The notes under the pieces were generated by a model. The model did not search any database. It saw only the letters and a list, made by a program, of their open reading frames with translations, and was not told where the DNA came from. The position numbers were made by a program, and so were the translations under genes. From CAZWDO01 sp964632485 [NCBI: uncultured bacterium] (GTDB lineage: Bacteria > JAGOEH01): 64,000 nt of DNA. The stretch covers positions 70,129 to 134,128 of the forward strand of contig CAZWDO010000008.1 in the NCBI GenBank assembly GCA_964632485.1. Direction: 5' to 3'. Positions 16,425-26,274 of this stretch are shown one piece after another; within the stretch, counting starts at the first letter, position 1, and every line of letters starts with the position of its first letter.

Positions 16425-17516
16425 ATGAACAAAATCCAGCTTGGCGACCGAATTGAAGGTAAAATTATCTATCTAAGTGAAGAGTTTATTTTCGTTGATT
16501 TAGGTTTAAAAACCGATGGTATTTTACCCTGTAAGGAATTGAACTCGGAACAGCAAGCGCAGGCGTTGAAAATCGGAGATAGTGTCACGGCTTATATAAC
16601 CAAAATCGGTGATGGGAGCATTGAATTAAGCCAGGTTTTAAATCGAAAAAATAGCTCTGATAATATGTTAAAGCAAGCTTATGACAATAAAATTCCGTTA
16701 AAAGGGCGTTTTATAAATACCGTAAAAGGGGGGATGCGCGTTCAAATTGCCGGGAAGCCGGCTTTTTGCCCCTTTTCCCAGTTAGATATCGCTCGTATTG
16801 AAAATACGGATCAATTAGTTGGAATGGACTCCTGTTTTATTATTATGGAATACGAATCGAGACCGGTCAATCTGATTGTTTCCCGTAAGGAATATTTGTT
16901 GAAAGAAGGATATTCGCGCTGGCAGAATTTTATGAAAGAATGGGAAAAAAATCGGGATAATTTATTTGAAGGCAAAATTTACCGTATTTTGGATAATGGG
17001 ATTTTAGTGGAACTGCAGCCGATGGTCATCGCTTTTTTGCCTGCCGGTGAATGTCCTCTTTCTTCCCGTTCGTCGAAGCTGAGTGATGAATACCAACCAG
17101 GGGATACGCTGAGCGTGAAGGTCCTCAGAATAACTCTTGATCCGGCAAAATCCAGCGCTTTGTTGTCCATGCAGAAAAAACAGCAGCTTGATTGGAACGA
17201 ACTTTTAGAATTATACCCAAGCGGTAAGATTCTCCAGTGCCAGATAGATCGGCCCGTAAAAAATGGTCTGGTAGTTGTTTTTGACGATCATCTGATGGGA
17301 TTGCTGCCTCAAAAAGATATTAGCGAACAATCGGATATCAGCAATAAGGAACTACGCTCCGGTTGTTTGATCGATTTGAAAATTGTCAATATCGATCCGG
17401 TTAATCGCCAGATTCTGTTTACATTTCCCAATGAAAGCGATCGTGAAGACTGGCGTCAATATGCCCCGACTCAAACCGCCGGGTACCACCCATTCCGAAA
17501 TTTGAAACAGGATTAA
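16425..17516 (+). CDS. S1 RNA-binding repeat protein (four S1 motifs)
   Basis: The 363-residue protein consists of four S1-like OB folds. The first two begin GDRIEGKIIYLSEEFIFVDLG and GRFINTVKGGMRVQIAG, the third GKIYRILDNGILVELQ, and the fourth ILQCQIDRPVKNGLVVVFDDH. It resembles a short ribosomal protein S1 with none of the other S1-associated domains (KH, RNase). It may be an extra S1-like translation factor or the species' main S1; the window cannot decide. The ATG at 16425 is preferred over a TTG at 16410 because AAGGTG stands 6 nt before it. It lies between the CcdA-like gene and ileS and is likely co-transcribed. Confidence 0.8.
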   Translation: MNKIQLGDRIEGKIIYLSEEFIFVDLGLKTDGILPCKELNSEQQAQALKIGDSVTAYITKIGDGSIELSQVLNRKNSSDNMLKQAYDNKIPLKGRFINTVKGGMRVQIAGKPAFCPFSQLDIARIENTDQLVGMDSCFIIMEYESRPVNLIVSRKEYLLKEGYSRWQNFMKEWEKNRDNLFEGKIYRILDNGILVELQPMVIAFLPAGECPLSSRSSKLSDEYQPGDTLSVKVLRITLDPAKSSALLSMQKKQQLDWNELLELYPSGKILQCQIDRPVKNGLVVVFDDHLMGLLPQKDISEQSDISNKELRSGCLIDLKIVNIDPVNRQILFTFPNESDREDWRQYAPTQTAGYHPFRNLKQD

Positions 17517-17532
17517 CGCTGAAGGAGTCAAT

Positions 17533-20500
17533 ATGTTTCAGGAGACAAACAATAAAATATCATTTAACGAATTGGAAGAAGGCATCCTTAAATTTTGGGA
17601 AGGGCATCAGATATTTGAAAAATCCCTCAAATTAAGGGAAGATGCGGAAGAGTTTGTTTTTTATGATGGGCCGCCATTCGCCACAGGCCTGCCCCATTAT
17701 GGACATTTACTGGCAGGTACTTTAAAGGATATTATCCCACGCTATCAAACCATGCGCGGGCATTATGTGGAACGGCGTTTCGGATGGGATTGCCATGGAT
17801 TACCAGTGGAATATGAAATGGAAAAGGAACTCAATTTAAGTGGTAAACGTGAAATAGAGAGTTACGGCATTGATCGCTTCAATGAATCGTGCCGGAGTAT
17901 CGTTTTACGTTATACAGCGGAATGGGAAAAAACGGTTCGCCGCATGGGTCGGTGGGTCGATTTTAAACATGACTACAAGACGATGGATTTGGCATACATG
18001 GAATCGATCTGGTGGGTTTTTAGCGAACTCTGGCAGCGCGGTCTTATCTATGAAGGCTATAAGGTTCTGCCCTATTGCCCCCGTTGCGCTACCCCTTTAT
18101 CAAATTTTGAGACTAATCAAGGATATCGGGAAGTAACTGATCCCGCAATTACGGTTCGTTTCACTGTTAAAAATCAATCGCGCACTCATTTTTTAGCCTG
18201 GACAACCACTCCCTGGACGTTGCCTTCCAATCTGGCATTAGCGGTAGGGGCTTCCATCGAATATGTTAAGATAAAGGATCAAGATGAGTATTATATTATG
18301 GCTAAGGACCGTTTGAGCTCATATTATCGGCATGTGGAAGAATATGAAATCATCGAACGATTTCAAGGAGGGCAACTGGTTGGGATGGAATATGAGCCCT
18401 TATTCCCCTATTTCGCGGATTGGCGGTCACATGGAGCATTCCGTGTCGTCAGCGCTGAATTTGTATCGACTGAAGACGGTACCGGAATTGTACATATCGC
18501 CCCGGCTTTTGGGGAGGATGATTTTAATGTGTGCCGCGAAAACGGCATTCCCGTGGTTATGCCGGTGGATGATGAAGGAAAATTTACATCGCAAACGCCG
18601 GAATATAATGGGGAATTCGTGAAGGATGCCGATCCCCATATTATTAAACGCCTGAAAGATGAAGGAAAATTAGTTAAACGTGAACAGGTTCACCATAATT
18701 ATCCGCATTGCTGGCGCTGTGATAGCCCTTTGATCTATCGGGCTATATCCACCTGGTTTGTCCGGGTTGACCTCATTAAAGCGAAAATGTTAACATCAAA
18801 TCAGGAAATCAATTGGGTGCCTGCCCACTTGAAAGAAGGGCGTTTCGGTAAATGGTTAGAAAACGCCCGGGATTGGGCGATTAGCCGTAATCGCTATTGG
18901 GGAACTCCTATCCCGATTTGGCGTTGCGGATGCGGAGAAACATTAGTGGTCGGCAGCGTGGAAGAGTTGAAACTCAAAAGCGGGGTAACTCTGACCGATC
19001 TGCATAAACATTTTGCCGATAAAGTGACCATCCCCTGTCCCGCTTGCCAGAAACCAATGAACCGCATCCCCGAAGTGTTTGACTGCTGGTTTGAATCCGG
19101 TTCAATGCCTTATGCCCAAAATCATTATCCCTTTGAACACAAACAAAAATTTGAACAGCATTTCCCGGCAGATTTTATTGCTGAAGGACTTGATCAAACC
19201 CGGGGTTGGTTCTATACTCTGATTGTCTTGTCTTCCGCTTTGTTCGGTCGTCCGGCATTTAAAAATGTCATCGTTAATGGTTTGATACTGGCTGAAGACG
19301 GCAAAAAAATGAGTAAACGACTGAAAAACTATCCTGACCCTGAATATTTGATTCAAACTTATGGGGCGGATGCTTTACGGTTATATTTTGTGAGTTCACC
19401 CGTGGTCAAGGCCGAAGATCTGCGTTTCACTGAGGAAGGCGTCAGGGAGATTCTGCGAACCGTTATAATCCCCCTTTGGAATGCCTATTCATTCCTGGCT
19501 ACCTATGCGGGGATCGATCGCTGGCAGCCCGACCTAGCCCAGTTAACCGTTTCCAACCATCAGTTGGATCGCTGGATTATCTCCGCTATGAATCGGTTGC
19601 TTGAAGAATTGACGGGTTTTCTGGATCAATATGATTTGCAGCGCTCAATCGGGCCCATGTTAGCGTTTATAGACCAACTGACTAATTGGTATATACGCAG
19701 ATCCCGTCGGCGTTTCTGGAAATCGGAAAATGATCGGGATAAAGAATCCGCTTATTCGACGTTATATTATATTTTACTAAACCTCAGTAAAGTAATGGCG
19801 CCATTCATCCCCTTTATGGCTGAAATGATCTATCAGAATTTACGGACAGAGGAAATGCCGGAAAGCGTTCATCTTTGTGATTTTCCTCTCACCAATTCCC
19901 AATTAAGGGATTTTCATCTGGAACAAAAAATGCAACTGGCGCAGCGCGCTGTTTCCATGGGCAGGGCTTTGCGAACCAAGCATAATCTTAAAATCCGTCA
20001 ATCCTTGAAATATATCCACCTGATCACAACGGATGAGCTGGAACGTTTTATCCTTGCTGAATTAGACGATCTGATTAAAGAGGAATTAAATGTAAGGGAA
20101 CTGGTTTTCGATGAAAATGAATCCGCTTTGGTCATGTATTCGGCAAAAGCGGATTTTAAAAAATTGGGCCCCCGCTATGGCGCGAATATGAAAGCCCTGG
20201 CCGGTTTTATCCAAAACCTGAGTTCTCAGAGTATCGGTGATTTATTAAAAGGCAATTCATTGCAGACAACTATCCAGGGCCAGGCTATAGAATTAACCGG
20301 CGCTGATCTGGTTATCAATCGCGTGGAAAAAGAAGGCTTGATAATTGAAAATGAGGGAACTCTGACTGTCGTTCTCGATACACATTTGTCTCAGGAATTG
20401 ATCGAAGAAGGACTTATCCGTGAATTGGTTCACCAGATACAAAATTTACGAAAAGATAATCAATTTGAAGTGAGCGACCGGATCCGGATTCGCTATAAAG

Positions 20501-20658
20501 CGACAGAAAAATTGAACGGGGCTATCGAAAAACTGCTTGATTATTTAAAAAATGAAGTCCTTGCAACGGATTTAGTTGAAGATGAGGCCGCCTTAACAGC
20601 CGCTGAAATTTCAGTGAATGATGAAAAAATCCGATTGATCCTGGAAAAATCTTCCTAA
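17533..20658 (+). CDS. ileS: isoleucyl-tRNA synthetase, type 2 (long, eukaryote-like)
   Basis: The enzyme charges tRNA-Ile. The class I signatures are present: HYGH at 55-58 within PPFATGLPHYGHLLAGT, and KMSKR near 591. GWDCHGLPVEYEME and the tRNA/zinc-type cysteines in YCPRCATPLSNFE and WRCGCGETLVVG fit type-2 IleRS, the group that includes eukaryotic and mupirocin-tolerant bacterial enzymes. The length of 1041 residues also fits. AAGGAG lies 5 nt before the ATG. The gene follows the S1 protein by 16 nt. Confidence 0.97.
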   Translation: MFQETNNKISFNELEEGILKFWEGHQIFEKSLKLREDAEEFVFYDGPPFATGLPHYGHLLAGTLKDIIPRYQTMRGHYVERRFGWDCHGLPVEYEMEKELNLSGKREIESYGIDRFNESCRSIVLRYTAEWEKTVRRMGRWVDFKHDYKTMDLAYMESIWWVFSELWQRGLIYEGYKVLPYCPRCATPLSNFETNQGYREVTDPAITVRFTVKNQSRTHFLAWTTTPWTLPSNLALAVGASIEYVKIKDQDEYYIMAKDRLSSYYRHVEEYEIIERFQGGQLVGMEYEPLFPYFADWRSHGAFRVVSAEFVSTEDGTGIVHIAPAFGEDDFNVCRENGIPVVMPVDDEGKFTSQTPEYNGEFVKDADPHIIKRLKDEGKLVKREQVHHNYPHCWRCDSPLIYRAISTWFVRVDLIKAKMLTSNQEINWVPAHLKEGRFGKWLENARDWAISRNRYWGTPIPIWRCGCGETLVVGSVEELKLKSGVTLTDLHKHFADKVTIPCPACQKPMNRIPEVFDCWFESGSMPYAQNHYPFEHKQKFEQHFPADFIAEGLDQTRGWFYTLIVLSSALFGRPAFKNVIVNGLILAEDGKKMSKRLKNYPDPEYLIQTYGADALRLYFVSSPVVKAEDLRFTEEGVREILRTVIIPLWNAYSFLATYAGIDRWQPDLAQLTVSNHQLDRWIISAMNRLLEELTGFLDQYDLQRSIGPMLAFIDQLTNWYIRRSRRRFWKSENDRDKESAYSTLYYILLNLSKVMAPFIPFMAEMIYQNLRTEEMPESVHLCDFPLTNSQLRDFHLEQKMQLAQRAVSMGRALRTKHNLKIRQSLKYIHLITTDELERFILAELDDLIKEELNVRELVFDENESALVMYSAKADFKKLGPRYGANMKALAGFIQNLSSQSIGDLLKGNSLQTTIQGQAIELTGADLVINRVEKEGLIIENEGTLTVVLDTHLSQELIEEGLIRELVHQIQNLRKDNQFEVSDRIRIRYKATEKLNGAIEKLLDYLKNEVLATDLVEDEAALTAAEISVNDEKIRLILEKSS

Positions 20659-20661
20659 TTT

Positions 20662-20717
20662 GGTTAAAGTTTCCTTTTTTAAAGGTCGATATTTTTAGAA
20701 AAGGAAACCAATTAACC
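20662..20717 (+). repeat. imperfect inverted repeat between ileS and the CheZ-like gene
   Basis: GGTTAAAGTTTCCTTTT (20662-20678) can pair with AAAAGGAAACCAATTAACC (20699-20717) with a small internal bulge. No T run follows on the plus strand, so it is not a classical terminator. It may modulate readthrough or protect the RNA end. Confidence 0.4.
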
Positions 20718-20728
20718 CGGGGGATTGC

Positions 20729-22204
20729 ATGAACACTATTTTAGATTCGCTACCGGAAAAAAGCCGGGATATTATTCAAAATTTCTTCTTAACCTTTAAG
20801 AATAAAATTGCTGAAGATATTGTTAATTATGAAAAGGTGACCGAAGAGATTAAAAAAACAGCCCAAAAAGGCGTTGAAACTCGTTTACAGCTCCACCAAA
20901 TCGATAAAGAAACAGAAAAAGCCGCCACAGGTATTATCGAAAAATCGGAACTGATTATGGAAAGGCAGAATGAGATTACCGATTTTGCCAAGAAGCTTAA
21001 AGCGAATTCAAAAAAGGAAGAAGATAATCTGATTCCAAAATTTGAAACGCTGTTGCTAAATATTCTGGAAGCTTCAAAAATCGTTAAGGGCATGGATATT
21101 GAAAAATCATTGCGGGAGAAGATTAAGACCGTTGAACGTGAATTGATCATAATGACCGCGGATAAACTGGTGAGTCACGAAGTCCTTTCGGATATTATTT
21201 CCCGATTGGAGATTAATGCCAATGAAAATCTGGATGATCTGTTCGAGATTTTGAACCTTTGTCAGTTTCAAGACATTACATCCCAGGAACTGGCTAAGGC
21301 GCATTCTTTGATCAAGACTATCATCGATCGATTGAATTATGTTTTGAACGCATTCAATATTGAAGGCCTGGAAGTTAAAGATGATATTAAAATCCGAGCG
21401 TTTGACGCTAACGCCTCTTTTAGTAGCCGGGCGCATGAACAGCAAGAGATCGATGAGTTGTTTCAGGCAAAGGGAGATCTATTTGCGCCATCGAAAGCCC
21501 AGGCCGCTGCTCCAGCCCCAAAACCAGCCCCGGCTCCCATTGCAAAACCGCAGCCGCTGCCCGCTAAGCCAGCTCCTGTAGTAAAAAAGAGTGTACCCCC
21601 GCTTCCGGTAGCGAAGTCTCCGGCAAGTAACCGTGAGACGGTTGCCCCGGACGACCTGGATTTTTTTGAGCGAATTAAGGCGGAAATGGAATCCAGTCCT
21701 CCTGTTTCTAAACCCACCATTAGCCCTCCGGTAAGCGAACCGAAAAAAACGGTCAAAGCAACCAAAGAACCCGAAGTTATCGCCCCGGATGATATGGATT
21801 TTTTTGAGAGGCTTAAAGCGGAAATGGAAAATCAAGACAGCGCTGAAGATGAGTCTCCCGAACCGGATCAGCAATCCATGGATGTTTTTGAACAACTGCA
21901 ATCCGAGATGAGAAATATCACGGTTGATTCATCTGCAGATGAAGAGGAAACTATTTCACTGAGCGATGATGTCTTTGCTTCTTTGAAAAATTTTGAAGTT
22001 CAATCGTTCGATGTTGATGAGTCCGAAGAAGAACTTAATCCGTTAGAAATAGAAGTAGAGACCAGCGCCGCTAATCCGGAAAAATCGAAGAATAACGGAT
22101 TCGCTCAAATTGATATTGACGAACTGACCAGAAAATTTGAAAATGCGGGTAGCGGCGAAATTATCAGTCAGGAAGAAATTGACCGTATTTTATCCGGAGG
22201 ATAG
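20729..22204 (+). CDS. CheZ-like protein phosphatase with long repeat-bearing C-terminal tail
   Basis: The N-terminal half (1 to about 215) is helical and ends in LCQFQDITSQELAKA (178-191), matching the CheZ active-site motif with its catalytic Asp and Gln, which dephosphorylates CheY-P. Residues 255-300 are a Pro/Ala linker. Then come three copies of a short acidic motif: APDDLDFFERIKAEM (306-320), APDDMDFFERLKAEM (352-366) and SMDVFEQLQSEM (383-394). The extreme C-terminus, IISQEEIDRILSGG, resembles both the CheY-binding tail of CheZ and the N-terminal peptide of FliM; a related EQQEIDELF occurs at 238-246. No chemotaxis or flagellar genes are in the window, so the CheY partner is elsewhere. 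The protein is about twice the usual CheZ length. Confidence 0.75.
   Translation: MNTILDSLPEKSRDIIQNFFLTFKNKIAEDIVNYEKVTEEIKKTAQKGVETRLQLHQIDKETEKAATGIIEKSELIMERQNEITDFAKKLKANSKKEEDNLIPKFETLLLNILEASKIVKGMDIEKSLREKIKTVERELIIMTADKLVSHEVLSDIISRLEINANENLDDLFEILNLCQFQDITSQELAKAHSLIKTIIDRLNYVLNAFNIEGLEVKDDIKIRAFDANASFSSRAHEQQEIDELFQAKGDLFAPSKAQAAAPAPKPAPAPIAKPQPLPAKPAPVVKKSVPPLPVAKSPASNRETVAPDDLDFFERIKAEMESSPPVSKPTISPPVSEPKKTVKATKEPEVIAPDDMDFFERLKAEMENQDSAEDESPEPDQQSMDVFEQLQSEMRNITVDSSADEEETISLSDDVFASLKNFEVQSFDVDESEEELNPLEIEVETSAANPEKSKNNGFAQIDIDELTRKFENAGSGEIISQEEIDRILSGG
21644..21910 (+). repeat. three in-frame copies of a DxFExLxxEM peptide motif in the CheZ-like gene
   Basis: Copies are at 21644-21688, 21782-21826 and about 21875-21910, encoding DDLDFFERIKAEM, DDMDFFERLKAEM and SMDVFEQLQSEM. 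The first two are nearly identical in protein but differ at several third positions, which suggests selection on the peptide and not recent DNA duplication. Confidence 0.8.
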
Positions 22205-22218
22205 CAGATATATAATTA

Positions 22219-25200
22219 ATGACTATATTTGATTTAGAGTTATCAACACTCCAATCCCTGCTCGATATTCCCGAAAGCGAATTCGTTTCGATTTTTTTTA
22301 AATATAGGGACTCCTCTTATACTCTTTATTATGACCGTGGAAAAGCCGGATTGAGATGGTTAACCGATTTTTCCGAGCTGAATGATTATTGTTGTTTTTG
22401 GTTCAGCGATAATAAATTAAGTTATTACTGCAGTTGTTGCCCTCGATCGACTGAAGTGTGCGAGCACATTATTTTCACTATTTTCCAATGGACAAAAGCC
22501 TGCCGGGCGCTTTTAGATCATTCCCAGAGCCTTAGTGATCATTTTCCCCACCAGTTGAATCCTGCGATGGCCAGCCAATTTTTGGCGGATTTGGACGAAG
22601 CGGCCTCTACCCGCGCGTGCAGTATTTTAAATTTTGAACCGATTCTGATCTATCATCACCATTATTCATATATCAAAGGGTTACTCATTGAGAATGATAT
22701 TAATTTGTATTTGAACTGGGATTTGGATCAGACTCCAGATAAAATTGATTGCACGTGCTTTCACGAAAAATGCGCCCATCGTGTTGCTTTTTTTTTGCGA
22801 ATTTTGTTGAGTTACAATCCAGCTATCAATTGGCGATATTTTTTCCCCAATATGACAATTTCAGTTAAAATTTTGCAGTATCATCGTTTTAAACGTGATT
22901 TTTTATTTCATCATGCGATTTCTGAGACGGCAAAAAATATTTCGGATCCGACCAGAAATTACCAGTTGTTCATTTCACTTAAGAAAACCGCTGATCAAGC
23001 TATGCTGCATATCCAGAAGTCCTTCTACTTGAAAACAGGAACAACCGGGCGCTTGATTGATTTCCCGCCGGCTTCCTTGTTCGAAGATTTAGTTGCGTTT
23101 CCGGAACCGTTGCAGCGTTTAATCGAACTTTTAGTTATTCCCCGGGAGCTGGGCGTTGGCGCTGGTATCGGCGGTTTACAGGGGAACCGGTTGGAATATG
23201 CTCTGGATAACCAACCGATCACTTCACGAATTTTGGAACGGTGCCGTGATTACTACCGCCAGAAACCAAAGCAATATGTCAATATAACGTTTTTTGAGAA
23301 TTTTTTCCCCAGCCAGGTTTTTTTTCATATTAATTCTTCCCCAACCAACGTCTTGTCTGTCGTAATTGAATTAAGATTCGACAATTCGGGAGAGATTATT
23401 TCTTTGACCCGGCAGAATACTCTAGTTTTAGGATTAAATCCCGAATGGGTGATTGTAGAGCAGGGAGATCAAGTTTACGCCGCGCCGGCAATGCTGACCA
23501 GCCATTATCTTTTAAAGGATTTAACCACATATTTCCCAATGGAGGTTCCATACCAGAATTTTCTTGCCTTTTTTCAGAAATATTATGAAATCTTTCATGC
23601 TCTCGGTAAACTTAAACTGCCTTTGGAGTTTACTATAGAAGAGATTGGAGATATTGACCCGCATCCCGCCGTATTTATAAGCAATTATCAAAATACAATC
23701 GGAATTGAGCTGAAATTTTCGTATAATGAACAATGGATCTATTATTATAATTCCAATGATTTTTTATTATATCGGGATGAGGAACGCATGATTGCTATCC
23801 GCAGGAAACGGGCCGCAGAGGATGAATATTATGCGATATTAGCCGAAACCGGAGCCGTTCCGCAGGACAGGCTTTTAATTCCACGTCATGATCCCGTTGA
23901 ATGGATCGCCGATGAATTACCCCGGCTTCATGAAAAGGGATTTGACATTTATGGCCAGAATGATTTGCAGTATTACCGCATACATCCCGCTAAACCGAAA
24001 CTTAAAATGCAACTCACCAGTGGCATTAATTGGTTCGACCTTCAACTCAACGTTCAATTCGGCGAGGAATCAATCGCAGTAGAGTCGATAATTCAAGCTT
24101 TAGATCAACATCATCGTTATATAAAGCTGAGTGACGGGCGTTTGGGGATAATTCCCAAAAATTGGCTGCAAAAATTAAGCGGGATTTTAGGGTTTTTAAA
24201 GAAAGCGCCCGAAGAAGGTAAGTATCGCGCTAATTTTGGACATTTTGAATTGTTGGAAGCGATTTGTACAATTGCCGACTATGTTGAATCCGATCCCGCC
24301 TATCTACGTATGCGGGAGTTGGTCAATAATTATACAGAAAACTTTCATGTAGCGCTGCCAAAAAATTTTTCAGGTATTTTAAGACCTTATCAACAAGCAG
24401 GTTATCAATGGCTTCATTTTCTTCGACACTACGGCTTGGGTGGATGCCTGGCCGATGAAATGGGCCTCGGGAAAACAGTTCAAGCCCTGTCAATTCTATT
24501 ATACGAAAAAGAACAGGGAAATCAATTAAGTAGTTTAATCATTGTTCCGACTTCCCTGATGTTTAATTGGCTGGAGGAAATCAATAAATTTGTCCCAAGT
24601 TTGCGGGTCATTTCCTATCATGGAACGGGTCGCATATTCCCCTGGGGCACCACTCAACGGCCGGATTGTGATCTGATTATCACGACCTATGGTATATTAA
24701 GAAATGATATCGCGGATTTTTCAAAAATTCAATTTAACTATGCGATCCTGGATGAGGCTCAAATTATTAAAAACCCGACAAGTCTTGCTGCCCTGGCAGT
24801 CTGTCAGTTAAATGCCCGCCATCGACTGGCGCTCACAGGGACCCCCATTGAGAATAACCTGCTGGAGCTTTGGTCGCTATTTAAATTTACGAATCCGGGT
24901 TTGCTGGGACGGCTGGATTATTTCCGTGATCATTTCGTCCGGCAAATCGAACGGCAGGAAGATCAGAGCGCGCGCGAGGCCTTGAAACGGTTAGTGAAGC
25001 CTTTTATTTTATTGCGGAAAAAAGAGGATGTCGCTACAGAACTCCCCCCGAAACAGATTATGACGACTCGGGTCGATATGACCCCTGAACAAGAAGCCCT
25101 ATACCGGGAATATCTGCAACAGAGCCGCTCCATACTACAGGATGCATCACAACGTAATCGACTTAAAAAAAATAAATTTGAAATTCTTCAGGCCTTGATG

Positions 25201-25764
25201 AGATTACGCCAGATCGCTAATCATCCCCGTTTGGTTTATAAGGATTACCGGCATGGATCGGGGAAATTTGAAATGATGACGCGGCAATGGGATGAAATTA
25301 TCGCAGAAGGACATAAAATATTGATTTTTTCAGCTTTTGTCAAATTTTTAAAAATTATCCGGGCTCATTTTGTGCAGTTTGATATCCCTTTCGCTTATAT
25401 TGACGGCAGCACCCGGAATCGCGCTGAACAAGTCCAGCGTTTTCAACATGATCCGGATTGCCCGGTTTTTTTACTCAGTCTTAAAGCTGGCGGGCTGGGA
25501 CTCAATTTAACGGCAGCGGATTATGTTTTTATTATTGATCCCTGGTGGAACCCTGCGGTGGAAATGCAAGCCATTGATCGCGCCCATCGCATCGGTCAAA
25601 CTCGCCCGATCATGGTTTATAAGATGATTTCTCGCAATACGATCGAAGAACATATCGTCGAATTACAACAAAAAAAACTGATACTGGTCCAGGAAATTAT
25701 TCCCGCTTCGCAAATCCTGAACTATTTCAACTCCGAAGAATTGATTGGATTGATAGAAGCCTGA
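22219..25764 (+). CDS. SNF2-family DNA-dependent ATPase with N-terminal SWIM zinc fingers
   Basis: This 1181-residue protein has a SWIM-type finger YCSCCPRSTEVCEHI (70-84), a second Cys/His cluster CTCFHEKCAHR (178-188), and a C-terminal SNF2 motor. The motor shows Walker A DEMGLGKT near 748, DEAQIIKN near 844, LALTGTPIENN, and the C-lobe motifs SLKAGGLGLNL and QAIDRAHRIGQTRP near 1122. SNF2 proteins translocate along double-stranded DNA and displace proteins; bacterial members with SWIM fingers are common but poorly characterised. It starts 14 nt after the CheZ-like gene without a strong ribosome site at close range, so it may be translationally coupled. Confidence 0.9.
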   Translation: MTIFDLELSTLQSLLDIPESEFVSIFFKYRDSSYTLYYDRGKAGLRWLTDFSELNDYCCFWFSDNKLSYYCSCCPRSTEVCEHIIFTIFQWTKACRALLDHSQSLSDHFPHQLNPAMASQFLADLDEAASTRACSILNFEPILIYHHHYSYIKGLLIENDINLYLNWDLDQTPDKIDCTCFHEKCAHRVAFFLRILLSYNPAINWRYFFPNMTISVKILQYHRFKRDFLFHHAISETAKNISDPTRNYQLFISLKKTADQAMLHIQKSFYLKTGTTGRLIDFPPASLFEDLVAFPEPLQRLIELLVIPRELGVGAGIGGLQGNRLEYALDNQPITSRILERCRDYYRQKPKQYVNITFFENFFPSQVFFHINSSPTNVLSVVIELRFDNSGEIISLTRQNTLVLGLNPEWVIVEQGDQVYAAPAMLTSHYLLKDLTTYFPMEVPYQNFLAFFQKYYEIFHALGKLKLPLEFTIEEIGDIDPHPAVFISNYQNTIGIELKFSYNEQWIYYYNSNDFLLYRDEERMIAIRRKRAAEDEYYAILAETGAVPQDRLLIPRHDPVEWIADELPRLHEKGFDIYGQNDLQYYRIHPAKPKLKMQLTSGINWFDLQLNVQFGEESIAVESIIQALDQHHRYIKLSDGRLGIIPKNWLQKLSGILGFLKKAPEEGKYRANFGHFELLEAICTIADYVESDPAYLRMRELVNNYTENFHVALPKNFSGILRPYQQAGYQWLHFLRHYGLGGCLADEMGLGKTVQALSILLYEKEQGNQLSSLIIVPTSLMFNWLEEINKFVPSLRVISYHGTGRIFPWGTTQRPDCDLIITTYGILRNDIADFSKIQFNYAILDEAQIIKNPTSLAALAVCQLNARHRLALTGTPIENNLLELWSLFKFTNPGLLGRLDYFRDHFVRQIERQEDQSAREALKRLVKPFILLRKKEDVATELPPKQIMTTRVDMTPEQEALYREYLQQSRSILQDASQRNRLKKNKFEILQALMRLRQIANHPRLVYKDYRHGSGKFEMMTRQWDEIIAEGHKILIFSAFVKFLKIIRAHFVQFDIPFAYIDGSTRNRAEQVQRFQHDPDCPVFLLSLKAGGLGLNLTAADYVFIIDPWWNPAVEMQAIDRAHRIGQTRPIMVYKMISRNTIEEHIVELQQKKLILVQEIIPASQILNYFNSEELIGLIEA

Positions 25765-25947
25765 TCGGCTTTTTTGCCTGAATTGCTCTAAGCTGAAGTA
25801 AAGATAATCATCTGAAAAATTTTTATTTCCCTACCGAACATCATCGCATAGCAATTTTCTTTAACCCGTAAAATTGCCAGTACACTTTTTAATCGTTTAT
25901 CAGATTTAAAATTGGCGAGAATGGTTGCTTGACTGTGATAAAACTAA

Positions 25948-25980
25948 AACAGCCCTTGATTGCTTCTACCAAGGGCTGTT
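25948..25980. repeat. perfect 11-bp inverted repeat downstream of the SNF2 gene
   Basis: AACAGCCCTTG (25948-25958) and CAAGGGCTGTT (25970-25980) flank an 11-nt spacer. On the plus strand no T run follows; on the minus strand the hairpin is followed by TTTAGTTTTA, so it would work better as a terminator leftwards, although no minus-strand gene ends here. It stands 184 nt past the SNF2 stop and may still stabilise or end that transcript. Confidence 0.55.
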
Positions 25981-26189
25981 ATTAGGAGGTTTATGGGGTA
26001 ATGGGGCACTAATAATTAATGCAGTTTTTGTGCCAATATCATAAGTACCATGGTATAAAATGAGTTATATGGATTAATGATAAAATTTTCAGGAAAATAT
26101 ATTGTCATTTGGCTCAAATATGTCAATGTTGTATATTTTTTTTAAGGATAATCAGCATGATTTAGGGGGAGTGGAAGTCGATTATTGCC

Positions 26190-26218
26190 TTGACTTTTTT
26201 GTAAAAAAATATTATATT
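26190..26218 (+). promoter_or_regulatory. sigma70-type promoter of gyrA
   Basis: TTGACT (26190-26195), 17 nt, TATATT (26213-26218). Transcription would begin near 26225, 50 nt before the ATG. Confidence 0.75.
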
Positions 26219-26274
26219 ATGCTAGCTTGTGATTTGTCTGCTTAGCATGGATTTATTAAGAAAGGCCTACTGGA

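Larger units (their letters stand above)
25765..26274. other. 510-nt gene-free region between the SNF2 gene and gyrA
   Basis: The region is AT-rich with no credible open frame. It contains one perfect inverted repeat (25948-25980) and, close to its end, the gyrA promoter (26190-26218). Otherwise I see nothing identifiable; a small RNA is possible but unsupported. Confidence 0.6.

Noticed and set aside
21463-21901. Two minus-strand open frames over the linker of the CheZ-like gene, one Gly-rich
   Set aside because: They mirror the Pro/Ala-rich linker on the coding strand; the low-complexity glycine run is the antisense of proline and alanine codons.
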